DNA of 64,000 nt from Thermohalobaculum sp039027855. Lineage in GTDB: Bacteria; Pseudomonadota; Alphaproteobacteria; Rhodobacterales; Rhodobacteraceae. The first letter of the stretch is position 1; each line of letters starts with the position of its first letter. Shown here in pieces: positions 15,428-23,333 of the stretch. The stretch covers positions 62,001 to 126,000 of the forward strand of contig JBCCJI010000006.1 in the NCBI GenBank assembly GCA_039027855.1. Reading direction: 5' to 3'. Under the pieces are notes generated by a model. It saw only the letters and a list, made by a program, of their open reading frames with translations. It was not told the DNA's origin and did no database searches. Both the position numbers and the translations under genes were made by a program.

Positions 15428-16852
15428 TCACATCGTGATGGCTTTGGTCTCCAGATACTCATGGAAACCCATGGGCCCCGCCTCGCGGCCGTTGCCGGAT
15501 TCCTTGTAGCCGCCAAAGGGCACATCGTAATCGCCCGCCTGGCCATTGACGCTCACCACCCCCGCGCGGAGGCGCCTGCTGACCCGGTTGATCCGCTCCT
15601 TGTCGGTCGATTGGATATAGGCGGCGAGGCCATAGGGTGTGTCGTTGGCGATCTCGACGGCCTCTTCCTCGGTGTCGAATGGGAGGACGGCGAGGACCGG
15701 GCCGAACACCTCCTGCCGGGCGATCACCATGTCGTTGTGCACGTCGGTGAACAGCGTCGGGCGGATGTAATAGCCCTTGTTGAAGCCCTGCGGCCGGCCG
15801 AGGCCCCCTGCCGCCAGCGTGGCGCCGTCGTCGATGCCGGCCTGGATCAGCCGCTGGACATGGTCGAACTGCTTCTTGTTGACCAGAGGACCCACATGGT
15901 CGCCGTCCTCCATCGGGTCGCCGACCTTGGTGTTCTCCACCACATCGGTGACCAGCTCCACGACCTCGTCATAGACGCTGCGTTCGACCAGCAGGCGCGA
16001 GGCGGCATCGCAGGACTGGCCGTTGTTGATGAAGCAGGCATCGACCGAGACCTGCGCCGCGGCCTTCAGGTCGGCATCGGCGAACAGCAGGTTGGGCGAT
16101 TTGCCACCCAGCTCCAGCGTCACGCGTTTGATGGTATCGGCCGCGGTCTTGGTGACCGCCTTGCCGGCCCGGGTCGAGCCTGTGAAGGAGACCATGTCGA
16201 TATCCGGGTGGGCCGAGATCGCCTCACCGACCCCCGGCCCATCCCCGTTGATCATGTTGAAGACGCCGGGCGGGCAGCCGGCCGCGTCGATCACCTCGGC
16301 CAGCATGATCGAGGAGAGGGGCGAATACTCGCTCGGCTTCAGCACGATGGTGCAGCCGGCCACGAGAGCGGGTGCCACCTTGATGATGATCTGGTTCACC
16401 GGCCAGTTCCAGGGCGTGATCATGCCGACGATGCCAAACGGTTCATCGACGAGCAGCGACCCGCCGCGGGGCGAGGGGCGCTCGAAGGTATGGGCTTTCA
16501 CCGCTTCGATGGCGGCCTCCATATGCCCGATGCCGACGGGCATATGCACCGCGCGCGAGAACGAGATGGTGGTGCCCATCTCCCAGGGCATGATCCGCAC
16601 GAATTCCTCGGCCCGGGCGTTGTAGGCCTCGATCATCCGCTCCAGCAGGGCGACGCGCTCCTCAACGGTGCTGAACTGCCAGGTCTTGAAGGCCTGTTTG
16701 GCGGCTGCGACGGCCTTGTCCACATCGGCCTTGGTTCCGAGGGTGATGGTCGCGATGGCCTCTTCATTGCCGGGATGGATCACCTCGAAATCGGTGCCGT
16801 CAACCGGGTCGACCCAGGCGCCGGCGATGTAGAATTTCCGGTAGTTCTCCAT
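15428..16852 (-). CDS. NAD(P)-dependent aldehyde dehydrogenase
   Basis: A 474-residue aldehyde dehydrogenase superfamily enzyme oxidising an aldehyde to its acid. It has PFGIVGMITPWNWPVNQ, KPSEYSP, the Rossmann motif FTGSTRAG, general-base Glu247 in LELGGKSPNLL and nucleophile Cys281 in NNGQSC. Start at the ATG seven bases after GGAGG. It heads or ends a minus-strand run with a C45 hydrolase, an alpha/beta hydrolase and a methyltransferase, which hints at degradation of an amide or ester, but the substrate is unknown. Confidence 0.93.
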   Translation of the reverse strand: MENYRKFYIAGAWVDPVDGTDFEVIHPGNEEAIATITLGTKADVDKAVAAAKQAFKTWQFSTVEERVALLERMIEAYNARAEEFVRIMPWEMGTTISFSRAVHMPVGIGHMEAAIEAVKAHTFERPSPRGGSLLVDEPFGIVGMITPWNWPVNQIIIKVAPALVAGCTIVLKPSEYSPLSSIMLAEVIDAAGCPPGVFNMINGDGPGVGEAISAHPDIDMVSFTGSTRAGKAVTKTAADTIKRVTLELGGKSPNLLFADADLKAAAQVSVDACFINNGQSCDAASRLLVERSVYDEVVELVTDVVENTKVGDPMEDGDHVGPLVNKKQFDHVQRLIQAGIDDGATLAAGGLGRPQGFNKGYYIRPTLFTDVHNDMVIARQEVFGPVLAVLPFDTEEEAVEIANDTPYGLAAYIQSTDKERINRVSRRLRAGVVSVNGQAGDYDVPFGGYKESGNGREAGPMGFHEYLETKAITM

Positions 16853-17021
16853 CCGGCGTCCCTCCTTCGGGTGGTGATCTGGCGACCGCGCCTTGACCGG
16901 TCGCAGCGCCGCGTCAGCCGGGCGCCTTGGGCGATGGCGCTAGACCATTTGCGCGCGGAGGTCGACAGCAAGACGAGGCCGCAGCGCGCAGGGTGATCCC
17001 GCCCGGCGCGAGTGGGCGCGC

Positions 17022-19136
17022 TCATTCGACGGTGACGAAATCCAGGTCGGGCAGGCTGGCGGCCCCGCCGTCAGCGGCAATTGCTGCGATGAGCTTTTCC
17101 AGCTTCTTCAGGCCCGGATGTTCGCCGCCCGCCCCAAACACGGTGGTTCTGACGATCTCGCCATGGCGCCGGGCCGCGGCTAGCGCGTCGCTGGACGCGC
17201 TATCCTTGCCTAAGGCCGCCAGCGTCGCCGCGGCATGCGTCTCGATCAGCGCCTTCTCGTAAGGATGCAGCGTCGCCGCTGGCGTTGGGCTGGCGATCAG
17301 GCCCCGCAGCATGGCCCAGTCCTGTTCGGCGGCTGCGAACTGTCCGTCCAGATGGCGCAGGCGGGCGCGGGCATAGCGAAAGGGCGGATCCAGATGCCCC
17401 GCACCCTCGGCCTTGTCGATGGCCCGGTCGAGCGCGTCGATGGACTGCCGCCGCATCTCGGCCGCCTCTGCCGCATCGGGGGCGCGGTCGAGCAGATCGC
17501 CGTTCGGCTTGCGCGGGCGCTCCATGGCGACGAACGCCTCGACATAGGCCTCCAGCGCCTCGCGATAGGCCTCGGGCAGGCTCTGCGCCTCGCGTCGGGG
17601 CCGGTCGGTCAGGGGTTTCAGCGTCAGCGCACCCCAATCGATGGCGAAACCGGCATAGGCGGCATGGGGACCCGGCAGCCGGTCGCCGGGCGTGAACCAG
17701 ATCTCGTCTGCGGCGCGCGACCGGTCCGGATCGGTCCGCATGATGTTGCCCATCAGACCGTAGGCTTTGACGACCGTCCGGCCCAAGCTCCGGGTCTCGC
17801 CGTCGACGCTGCTGTCGTGGTGGCTGGCGAGCAGCCCGATGGCCGCATCCGTATCGAGATCCTCGGCCTGGATGGCGCGGTCGAGCCGGTCGGTCACGGT
17901 CTTGAAGCGGGTATGCGTCTCAAGCCATTTGCCGACTGACTTGGTGAAGTGCCGGTCCTCGAAGAAGTCGAAGCGCTCGCGCATCGTATCGGCGAGGAAA
18001 TGGTTGCTCTGCACCATGCGCTCGGCGGCGGGGCTCGCCACGACCCGGCCCTCGTAGCGGCCGCGCTCATCCTCGGCGCCGTTGATCTCGATCCTGAGCG
18101 CGCGGCCGGTCCGCGCGTCAGAGACCAGGATCGTCCACGACGCGAAGTGGTGCAGGCTCTCGGCAATCGCCACGGCCTCGTCCAGGGTCGAGGCGCCGCG
18201 CAGAATGCGCTGCTGGACATAGGGCGCGATCTCGAAGGCCGCCGCTTTGGCGCCCCGGGCGAAACGCACGGTCGACATCTGGTGCAGCGAGCAGGCGATG
18301 CCGGCATCGTTCACGCCCGAGATGCCGGCGGGATAGATCAGCCCCGCCGTGCCGACGGCCGCATAGGCGTGCTTCGCCTCGGCCGTGGTGCCGCGCTCGT
18401 CGATCAGGAACAGGCCAGGCAGCTCGTTCCATTGGAAGAAGGCGCCATCAAAGGTGCGCCCATGCAGCATCTTGGTGTCGCTGCAAAGCGCCCCTGCGGC
18501 GGCGAAACCGGTACAGCCCATGCCCGCGCGCCTGCGCCCGGCGGCACGGGTCAGCGCCTCGGCGGCTTCACCCTTGCGGAGCGCCAAGTCCACGCTCAGA
18601 TTGCGGCCCGAGCGCTGGCGCCGATAGCGGCGGAGCGCGCCGAGCAGGTACTCATAGGTCGGCACGTTCTCGGGCGAGGCCCATTTCGACAGCCGATGCG
18701 TGAACCCGGTCGCGAGGTTGCCGACATCGATGGCTGTGCAGGCGTTGCGCACGTCCTGCACCGAGAAGCGCGGGTCGTCGAGCCCGGCGAAATACCCGTC
18801 GCCGAGCTGTTTGACGCCTTCGCGGAACTCGGCGCTGCAGGCGTCAAGGACATCCTCGGTAAAGCGCGCGTAGAGCGCCGAGAACACCCAATCGAGCCAA
18901 TCGCCCGGTGCGTCGAGGTCACTGCCGATCATCGCGACGATCTCGGGGAAGACGCCTTCCTCGATCGCCTCGGCCAGCAGCTTGCCGTGATCGAAACAGA
19001 GATCGGCAAAGGCACCCTTTTGGCGGAGGACGAAGAACCGCTTGCCGCTTCCCGTATCGCGGTAATGCAAGAGCCGGCTGCGCTCCGACCCGTCCGGGGC
19101 CTCGGCGGTCGCCTCAGTGGTGATCTCGAAGGTCAT
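17022..19136 (-). CDS. C45-family (acyltransferase/Ntn-hydrolase-like) protein
   Basis: A 704-residue protein. Around residue 208 the sequence GMGCTGFAAAG followed by LHGRTFDG is characteristic of C45 peptidases (isopenicillin-N acyltransferase type), where autocleavage would leave Cys208 as the N-terminal nucleophile. Later blocks fit too: GTAGLIYPAGISGVNDAGIA, SLHQMST, TILVSDARTG and MVQSNHF. Residues about 520-690 form a helical, TPR-like tail. No signal peptide is seen. It lies 20 bp downstream of an alpha/beta hydrolase gene on the same strand, so the two are probably co-transcribed. Known relatives cleave or form amide bonds; the substrate here is unknown. It is longer than usual because of about 200 residues before the Cys and the C-terminal extension. 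Confidence 0.8.
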   Translation of the reverse strand: MTFEITTEATAEAPDGSERSRLLHYRDTGSGKRFFVLRQKGAFADLCFDHGKLLAEAIEEGVFPEIVAMIGSDLDAPGDWLDWVFSALYARFTEDVLDACSAEFREGVKQLGDGYFAGLDDPRFSVQDVRNACTAIDVGNLATGFTHRLSKWASPENVPTYEYLLGALRRYRRQRSGRNLSVDLALRKGEAAEALTRAAGRRRAGMGCTGFAAAGALCSDTKMLHGRTFDGAFFQWNELPGLFLIDERGTTAEAKHAYAAVGTAGLIYPAGISGVNDAGIACSLHQMSTVRFARGAKAAAFEIAPYVQQRILRGASTLDEAVAIAESLHHFASWTILVSDARTGRALRIEINGAEDERGRYEGRVVASPAAERMVQSNHFLADTMRERFDFFEDRHFTKSVGKWLETHTRFKTVTDRLDRAIQAEDLDTDAAIGLLASHHDSSVDGETRSLGRTVVKAYGLMGNIMRTDPDRSRAADEIWFTPGDRLPGPHAAYAGFAIDWGALTLKPLTDRPRREAQSLPEAYREALEAYVEAFVAMERPRKPNGDLLDRAPDAAEAAEMRRQSIDALDRAIDKAEGAGHLDPPFRYARARLRHLDGQFAAAEQDWAMLRGLIASPTPAATLHPYEKALIETHAAATLAALGKDSASSDALAAARRHGEIVRTTVFGAGGEHPGLKKLEKLIAAIAADGGAASLPDLDFVTVE

Positions 19137-19155
19137 GCGCCAGTCTCCGCGCGAC

Positions 19156-20364
19156 TTAATCGTGGCCCGGACGGCGGTTGAGACGCACCTGATCGAAGAC
19201 CGGCTCCTGTTTCAGCACATCGAGGCTCCAGGCACCTCGGTCGCGCAGGATGTCGTTGTAGACCCGCATGTTGTCCGGCCAGGTGTAGTGGATCCAGTGG
19301 TCGAGCACGGCGAACAGGCTGGAGGTGTTGTCGCCCGAGATCTCGTAGCCGCCCTTCTTCCTGAACCACTTGGCCACCTCGGGGTCATCAAGCTGTATGT
19401 CGACCCACCCGGCGCGGTTCTGTTCCAGCCCGTTATGGCCGATCACCTGTTTCGAGCCGCCGGTAGAGGGCACGAAGTTCTCGCCCAGCTTGTCGAGGAC
19501 GTCGTTCTCGCGGCTGACGACATTGTAGAAATCGGGCACGCGCGCGCCCGAGGGGCCGTCTTTTTTCCAGCTCATCAGGTGGCCCATCATCAACTGTGCC
19601 TCCAGCACCTTCTCGGCGCCCGCCAGCAGCAGCACGCGGTCGACATGGTCGAGCACCGGGCGCACCACCCGCTGGCCGGGCGGCAGGGCGTGGCGCGCGG
19701 CGAGCCCCGGCAGCGGCGATGTCGCCATGGCCAGCGCGCGGATCACGACCCGCGAGCCGAGCGAATGGCAGAACAGGTCGATGGGCCGCTTCAGGATCGT
19801 GGCCAGCACCTCGAGGATGCAGGTCAGCTGCCAAGCGGCGCTTTCGGCGTTGTCATAGGCCTTGGCGTAGAAATTCTGCCCGCTGCCGAACAGCGAGGAG
19901 AAGAACCCCGGATTGGAGTACCAGCCAAAGGCGATGCAGAGCCCCTCCTGCCCGGCGTCGTATTCGGCGAAACCGAGGCCGAGCGGCCAGCTTGTGGAGT
20001 GGGCGCGCATCTCGACCGGCGTCTCGTGCCGCTCGAAATGGTAGAGGCGCGCATGCGGGTTGTCGGCCTTGTGGTGGTGCGGCGGGCTGACATGGGCCAT
20101 AGCCGGATCGAACTGAAAGCCGTGCACCATGACGGTCACGGGCTTGCCCGCCGGCAGCGAGGCCGCCTCGATGGCCAGCGAATGCTCAAGATAGCGCCAG
20201 AGGCTGCTGCTTGGCGTGGGTCGCTCGCCCCGGTGGAACAGCGGCATCTGGCCGAGCCCCCGGTTATCGCCAACGGCGCGCGTGAATTGGCGGTAATCGA
20301 TATTGCCTTTGCTGTCGGGCGCATACAGCCCGTCATTCAGCATCGATAGTCTGATAATCGACAT
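19156..20364 (-). CDS. Alpha/beta hydrolase with a GHSLG-like nucleophile motif
   Basis: A 402-residue protein. TVMVHGFQFDPAM gives the oxyanion-type HG motif, and DLFCHSLGSRVVIRAL carries the nucleophile Ser in a CHSLG variant of GxSxG. VLLLAGAEKV follows, and a His-containing HWIHY segment near the C-terminus could supply the catalytic His. The N-terminal MLNDGLYAPDSKGN is unlike secreted lipases and no signal peptide is seen. It is directly upstream of the C45 gene. Function probably esterase, lipase or amidase; the substrate is not evident. Confidence 0.75.
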   Translation of the reverse strand: MSIIRLSMLNDGLYAPDSKGNIDYRQFTRAVGDNRGLGQMPLFHRGERPTPSSSLWRYLEHSLAIEAASLPAGKPVTVMVHGFQFDPAMAHVSPPHHHKADNPHARLYHFERHETPVEMRAHSTSWPLGLGFAEYDAGQEGLCIAFGWYSNPGFFSSLFGSGQNFYAKAYDNAESAAWQLTCILEVLATILKRPIDLFCHSLGSRVVIRALAMATSPLPGLAARHALPPGQRVVRPVLDHVDRVLLLAGAEKVLEAQLMMGHLMSWKKDGPSGARVPDFYNVVSRENDVLDKLGENFVPSTGGSKQVIGHNGLEQNRAGWVDIQLDDPEVAKWFRKKGGYEISGDNTSSLFAVLDHWIHYTWPDNMRVYNDILRDRGAWSLDVLKQEPVFDQVRLNRRPGHD

Positions 20365-20591
20365 CTCAACTTTCCAATCTTCAAAATTGCGGCCGGTCGC
20401 AGCCCAACCCCAAACGGGTCCGAGATGGCCGCTGCGTCACATTGTTCCAGTCTGATACAGGATCGGCATCCGGGCAATCGAATTTGCCGATATGTCGACG
20501 GACGAAGCCCGGCGCCGAACGCGGTGAGCAATCGCTTTACGGGCCTCCGACGATGGCTCGGCAAAGGCGCGCCGGGCGCGGTCTGCGGACC

Positions 20592-21527
20592 TCAGGCGGC
20601 TTTTCGGCCGCGCTTTTCCTCGGGCTTGGACGCCGCGACCGACAGGCCCGCAGTCTCGGGTTTAGGCATGAACAGGTGCTTGGGCAGCTGCCGGCGCAAG
20701 TGACGCCGCTCCAGCGCATTCGGCGTGAAGCGCGCCATCATCGCAAAGACGAGGTCGGGATAGCGCTCCAGCAGGAAAGCGACGGCCATGGCGCGGAAGG
20801 ACGCCGTGGCGTCGAACAGCCGGCGGAAGATCATCAACGATGTGTATCTGCCCGTGTAGAGCCGCGCGAAGAAGATCGAGAGGAACGGATCATCGGCGAG
20901 TAGCGTCCGGTAGCGCGTCAGCCACGCCTTGCGGCAGAGATACAGCTTGTTGTGGCCGAAGGCGAAGGCATGGAGGTCGAGCGCGTCATCGGCCAGCGCG
21001 GCGAACATGCCGCGGTCGACCTCGGGCCAGTCGGGGCGAAAGGCGTCATCGACCGCCACGACACCGCTCTCGTGCAGTGTGGCATCGGCCAAGGCCAGAT
21101 CGTCCTGCACCGCCTCGGCATGGTGCCCACCGTCGATGTGGAAAAACCTGACCGGCCCCACGCTGTCGAGGATATCTGCAGGCGCCACCTGGTCGGACCG
21201 CCGCTTGTCGATCACGATATCGGCGGGGTCGATGCCGACCCGCATCAGCGATTCACTGAACTTGGCGAGATCGCCTTTGCCTGATCGGTCGGTGTTCTGA
21301 TCCTGCCGATCGAAGACATCGACCGCATAGCACCGCTGGGCGTCATTGCTGAGCGCGAGCGGCACGAAGGACTTGCCGTGATGGACGCCGATCTCGACCA
21401 CGCCGAGCCCGTCTTTCTCCTGCGCTTCGAGGATCAGGGCGAAGAGATGCGCGTCGAGACGGGGAAACCAGCCATCGATGTCGAGGCGGCCGCGGCGGCA
21501 GTAGTGTTGGATCGCATCGCGGATCAT
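20592..21527 (-). CDS. Class I SAM-dependent methyltransferase (Methyltransf_24-like)
   Basis: A 311-residue protein with the SAM-binding motif GVVEIGVHHGKS, an acidic second-strand YAVDVFDRQ, and VRFFHIDGGHHAEAVQDDL plus VVAVDDAF, a pattern shared with glycosylation- and O-methylation-type methyltransferases. The C-terminal 100 residues are basic, with a possible membrane-associating helix, and end in a charged tail. Start at the ATG after GGGGAGACGGCGG. Located upstream of the hydrolase pair on the same strand but 227 bp away, so co-transcription is uncertain. Confidence 0.75.
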   Translation of the reverse strand: MIRDAIQHYCRRGRLDIDGWFPRLDAHLFALILEAQEKDGLGVVEIGVHHGKSFVPLALSNDAQRCYAVDVFDRQDQNTDRSGKGDLAKFSESLMRVGIDPADIVIDKRRSDQVAPADILDSVGPVRFFHIDGGHHAEAVQDDLALADATLHESGVVAVDDAFRPDWPEVDRGMFAALADDALDLHAFAFGHNKLYLCRKAWLTRYRTLLADDPFLSIFFARLYTGRYTSLMIFRRLFDATASFRAMAVAFLLERYPDLVFAMMARFTPNALERRHLRRQLPKHLFMPKPETAGLSVAASKPEEKRGRKAA

Positions 21528-21633
21528 CCGCCGTCTCCCCTCAACGCCGAACCCCCATTCAGCGCTCCAAAGGTTAGCCGGGGATGAACGCGCTGGCCAG
21601 CGTCCTGCACCTCAACGCCACCTCAATGCGGCC

Positions 21634-23091
21634 TCAGCGGCGCCAGAACAGCGGGCTGAGGATGACGAGGACGGACAAGAACTCGAGCCGACCGAGCAGC
21701 ATGCCGACCGACAGCAGCCATTTCGAGGTATCCGGCAGGCCGCCGAAGTTCCCCTCGGGCCCGATCTCGGGGCCGAAGCCCGGGCCAAGGTTGGTCAGTG
21801 TCGCGAGCGCCGCCGAAACGGAGGTCAGCGCATCGAGCCCCTGCAACGACAACAGTACCGACCAGAGCGCCAGCGAGGCGAAGAACACAAAGAAAAAGCC
21901 CATGATCGAGCTGATCACCTCGGGCTCCACCGTGCGGCCGGCATAGCGCAGCAGATAAACCGTGTTGGGGCTGTGGATGCGCCGGATCTGCAGCGCCAGC
22001 GCCGCGATCAGGATCTCGTAGCGGAACACCTTGGCCGAGCAGGAGGTCGAGCCCGTGCACCCGCCGATCAGCGCCAGGATGAACAGGATGCCGACGGCGA
22101 GCCCGCCCCATGTGTCGTAGCCCGCCGAGGCATAGCCCGTGCCCGTCATCACCGAGGTGACGTTGAAGAAGGACTGCCGGATCGCCTCCAGCGGCTCATA
22201 GCTATCGCGCCAGACCAGGTAGGCGGCGATGGTGCCGGCCGAGACGCTGAGGATGGTCAGGAAGGTGCGGATCTGGGGATCGCGCCAGATCGCCCGATGA
22301 TCCCCTCTCAGGAAGGCTGCGAGACGCAGGAACGGCAGCGCCGAGGCCGCCATGAACAGGATCGCCACCCATTGCGCGCCCGCCGGCAACACGCCGAAGC
22401 CGCCATCGTAGTTACCAAACCCGCCGGTCGCCACGGTGGTCATGGCGTGGACGATGGCGTCGAAGCTGCCGATCCCGGTGGCCGAATAGGCTGCCGCGCA
22501 GGCGAGTGTCAGGCCGACATAGATCCAACCGAGCGAGGCCGCGATCTCTTTGGCGCGGAGCGTGATGTCGACGCTGAGGTCAAAGCTCTCGGAGCGGAAG
22601 AACTGCATCCCGCCGATCTGCAAGGCGGGCAGAAACACGATGGCGAAGACCACGATGCCGACGCCGCCGAACCACTGCAGCATCCCGCGCCAGAGCAGCA
22701 TGCCCCGCGGGGCCTCGTCGAGCTCCGAGAAGACCGTCGCACCCGTGGTGGTCAGGCCCGACATCGCCTCGAAATACGCATCGGTGACGGTCGCATTCGG
22801 TTCGGCCAGAAAAAAGGGCAGCGCCCCGAAGGCTGGTAGAACGGCCCAGACCAGCGTGGTCATCAGAAAGCCCTGACGCCGGTTCAGGCCGCGGTTCTCG
22901 CGGTCGCCCTCGCGCGTGGCGGCCGCCAGGCTGACGCCGGTGATCCAGGTCAGGCCCGAGGCCAGCCACATGCCCGGTGCGTTGCCATGCCCGTCCCAAC
23001 TGTCGAGCAGCGTTGGGATCAACATCGTCAACCCAAGGAGCGCCGTCAGGCGGCCGATCACAAAGGCGACGGGTCTGAGGTCGACGATCAT
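21634..23091 (-). CDS. trkH: Trk-type potassium uptake membrane subunit
   Basis: An about 485-residue inner-membrane K+ channel-like subunit, normally gated by cytosolic TrkA. Four pore loops are visible: TTTGATVFSEL, ATGGFGNYDGG, GTGYASAGYD and TNLGPGFGPEIG, each with the expected filter glycine. Multiple hydrophobic helices lie between them. Start chosen at MIVDLRPVAFVIGRL, which matches family N-termini; the upstream in-frame text is polar and Arg-rich. No trkA gene is adjacent. Confidence 0.93.
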   Translation of the reverse strand: MIVDLRPVAFVIGRLTALLGLTMLIPTLLDSWDGHGNAPGMWLASGLTWITGVSLAAATREGDRENRGLNRRQGFLMTTLVWAVLPAFGALPFFLAEPNATVTDAYFEAMSGLTTTGATVFSELDEAPRGMLLWRGMLQWFGGVGIVVFAIVFLPALQIGGMQFFRSESFDLSVDITLRAKEIAASLGWIYVGLTLACAAAYSATGIGSFDAIVHAMTTVATGGFGNYDGGFGVLPAGAQWVAILFMAASALPFLRLAAFLRGDHRAIWRDPQIRTFLTILSVSAGTIAAYLVWRDSYEPLEAIRQSFFNVTSVMTGTGYASAGYDTWGGLAVGILFILALIGGCTGSTSCSAKVFRYEILIAALALQIRRIHSPNTVYLLRYAGRTVEPEVISSIMGFFFVFFASLALWSVLLSLQGLDALTSVSAALATLTNLGPGFGPEIGPEGNFGGLPDTSKWLLSVGMLLGRLEFLSVLVILSPLFWRR

Positions 23092-23333
23092 CGCGTGGAC
23101 CCTGGCGCCCGCGCGCCAGGCGCACAGGCATGCGCCGAGAACGCGCATGGCGCGGGCAGGTCGGGGTTTCGGTGGGCGGGCAGGGGCAAGGCAGGCGGTG
23201 CTCCGGGACGCGGGCGGTTGGCGCAGACGCTAAGCGCCATGTCGCGTTTGTCCACGTCCCGGTTGGTGTTGGCGGGTCACTGACGCGCGGCTGCTGCTCA
23301 GCCGGGCATTCTGCCAGCCGCTTTGCCGGCGGT

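Noticed and set aside
15461..16996. 511-codon plus-strand frame antisense to the aldehyde dehydrogenase
   Set aside because: The minus-strand enzyme has intact catalytic residues; the antisense frame has none.
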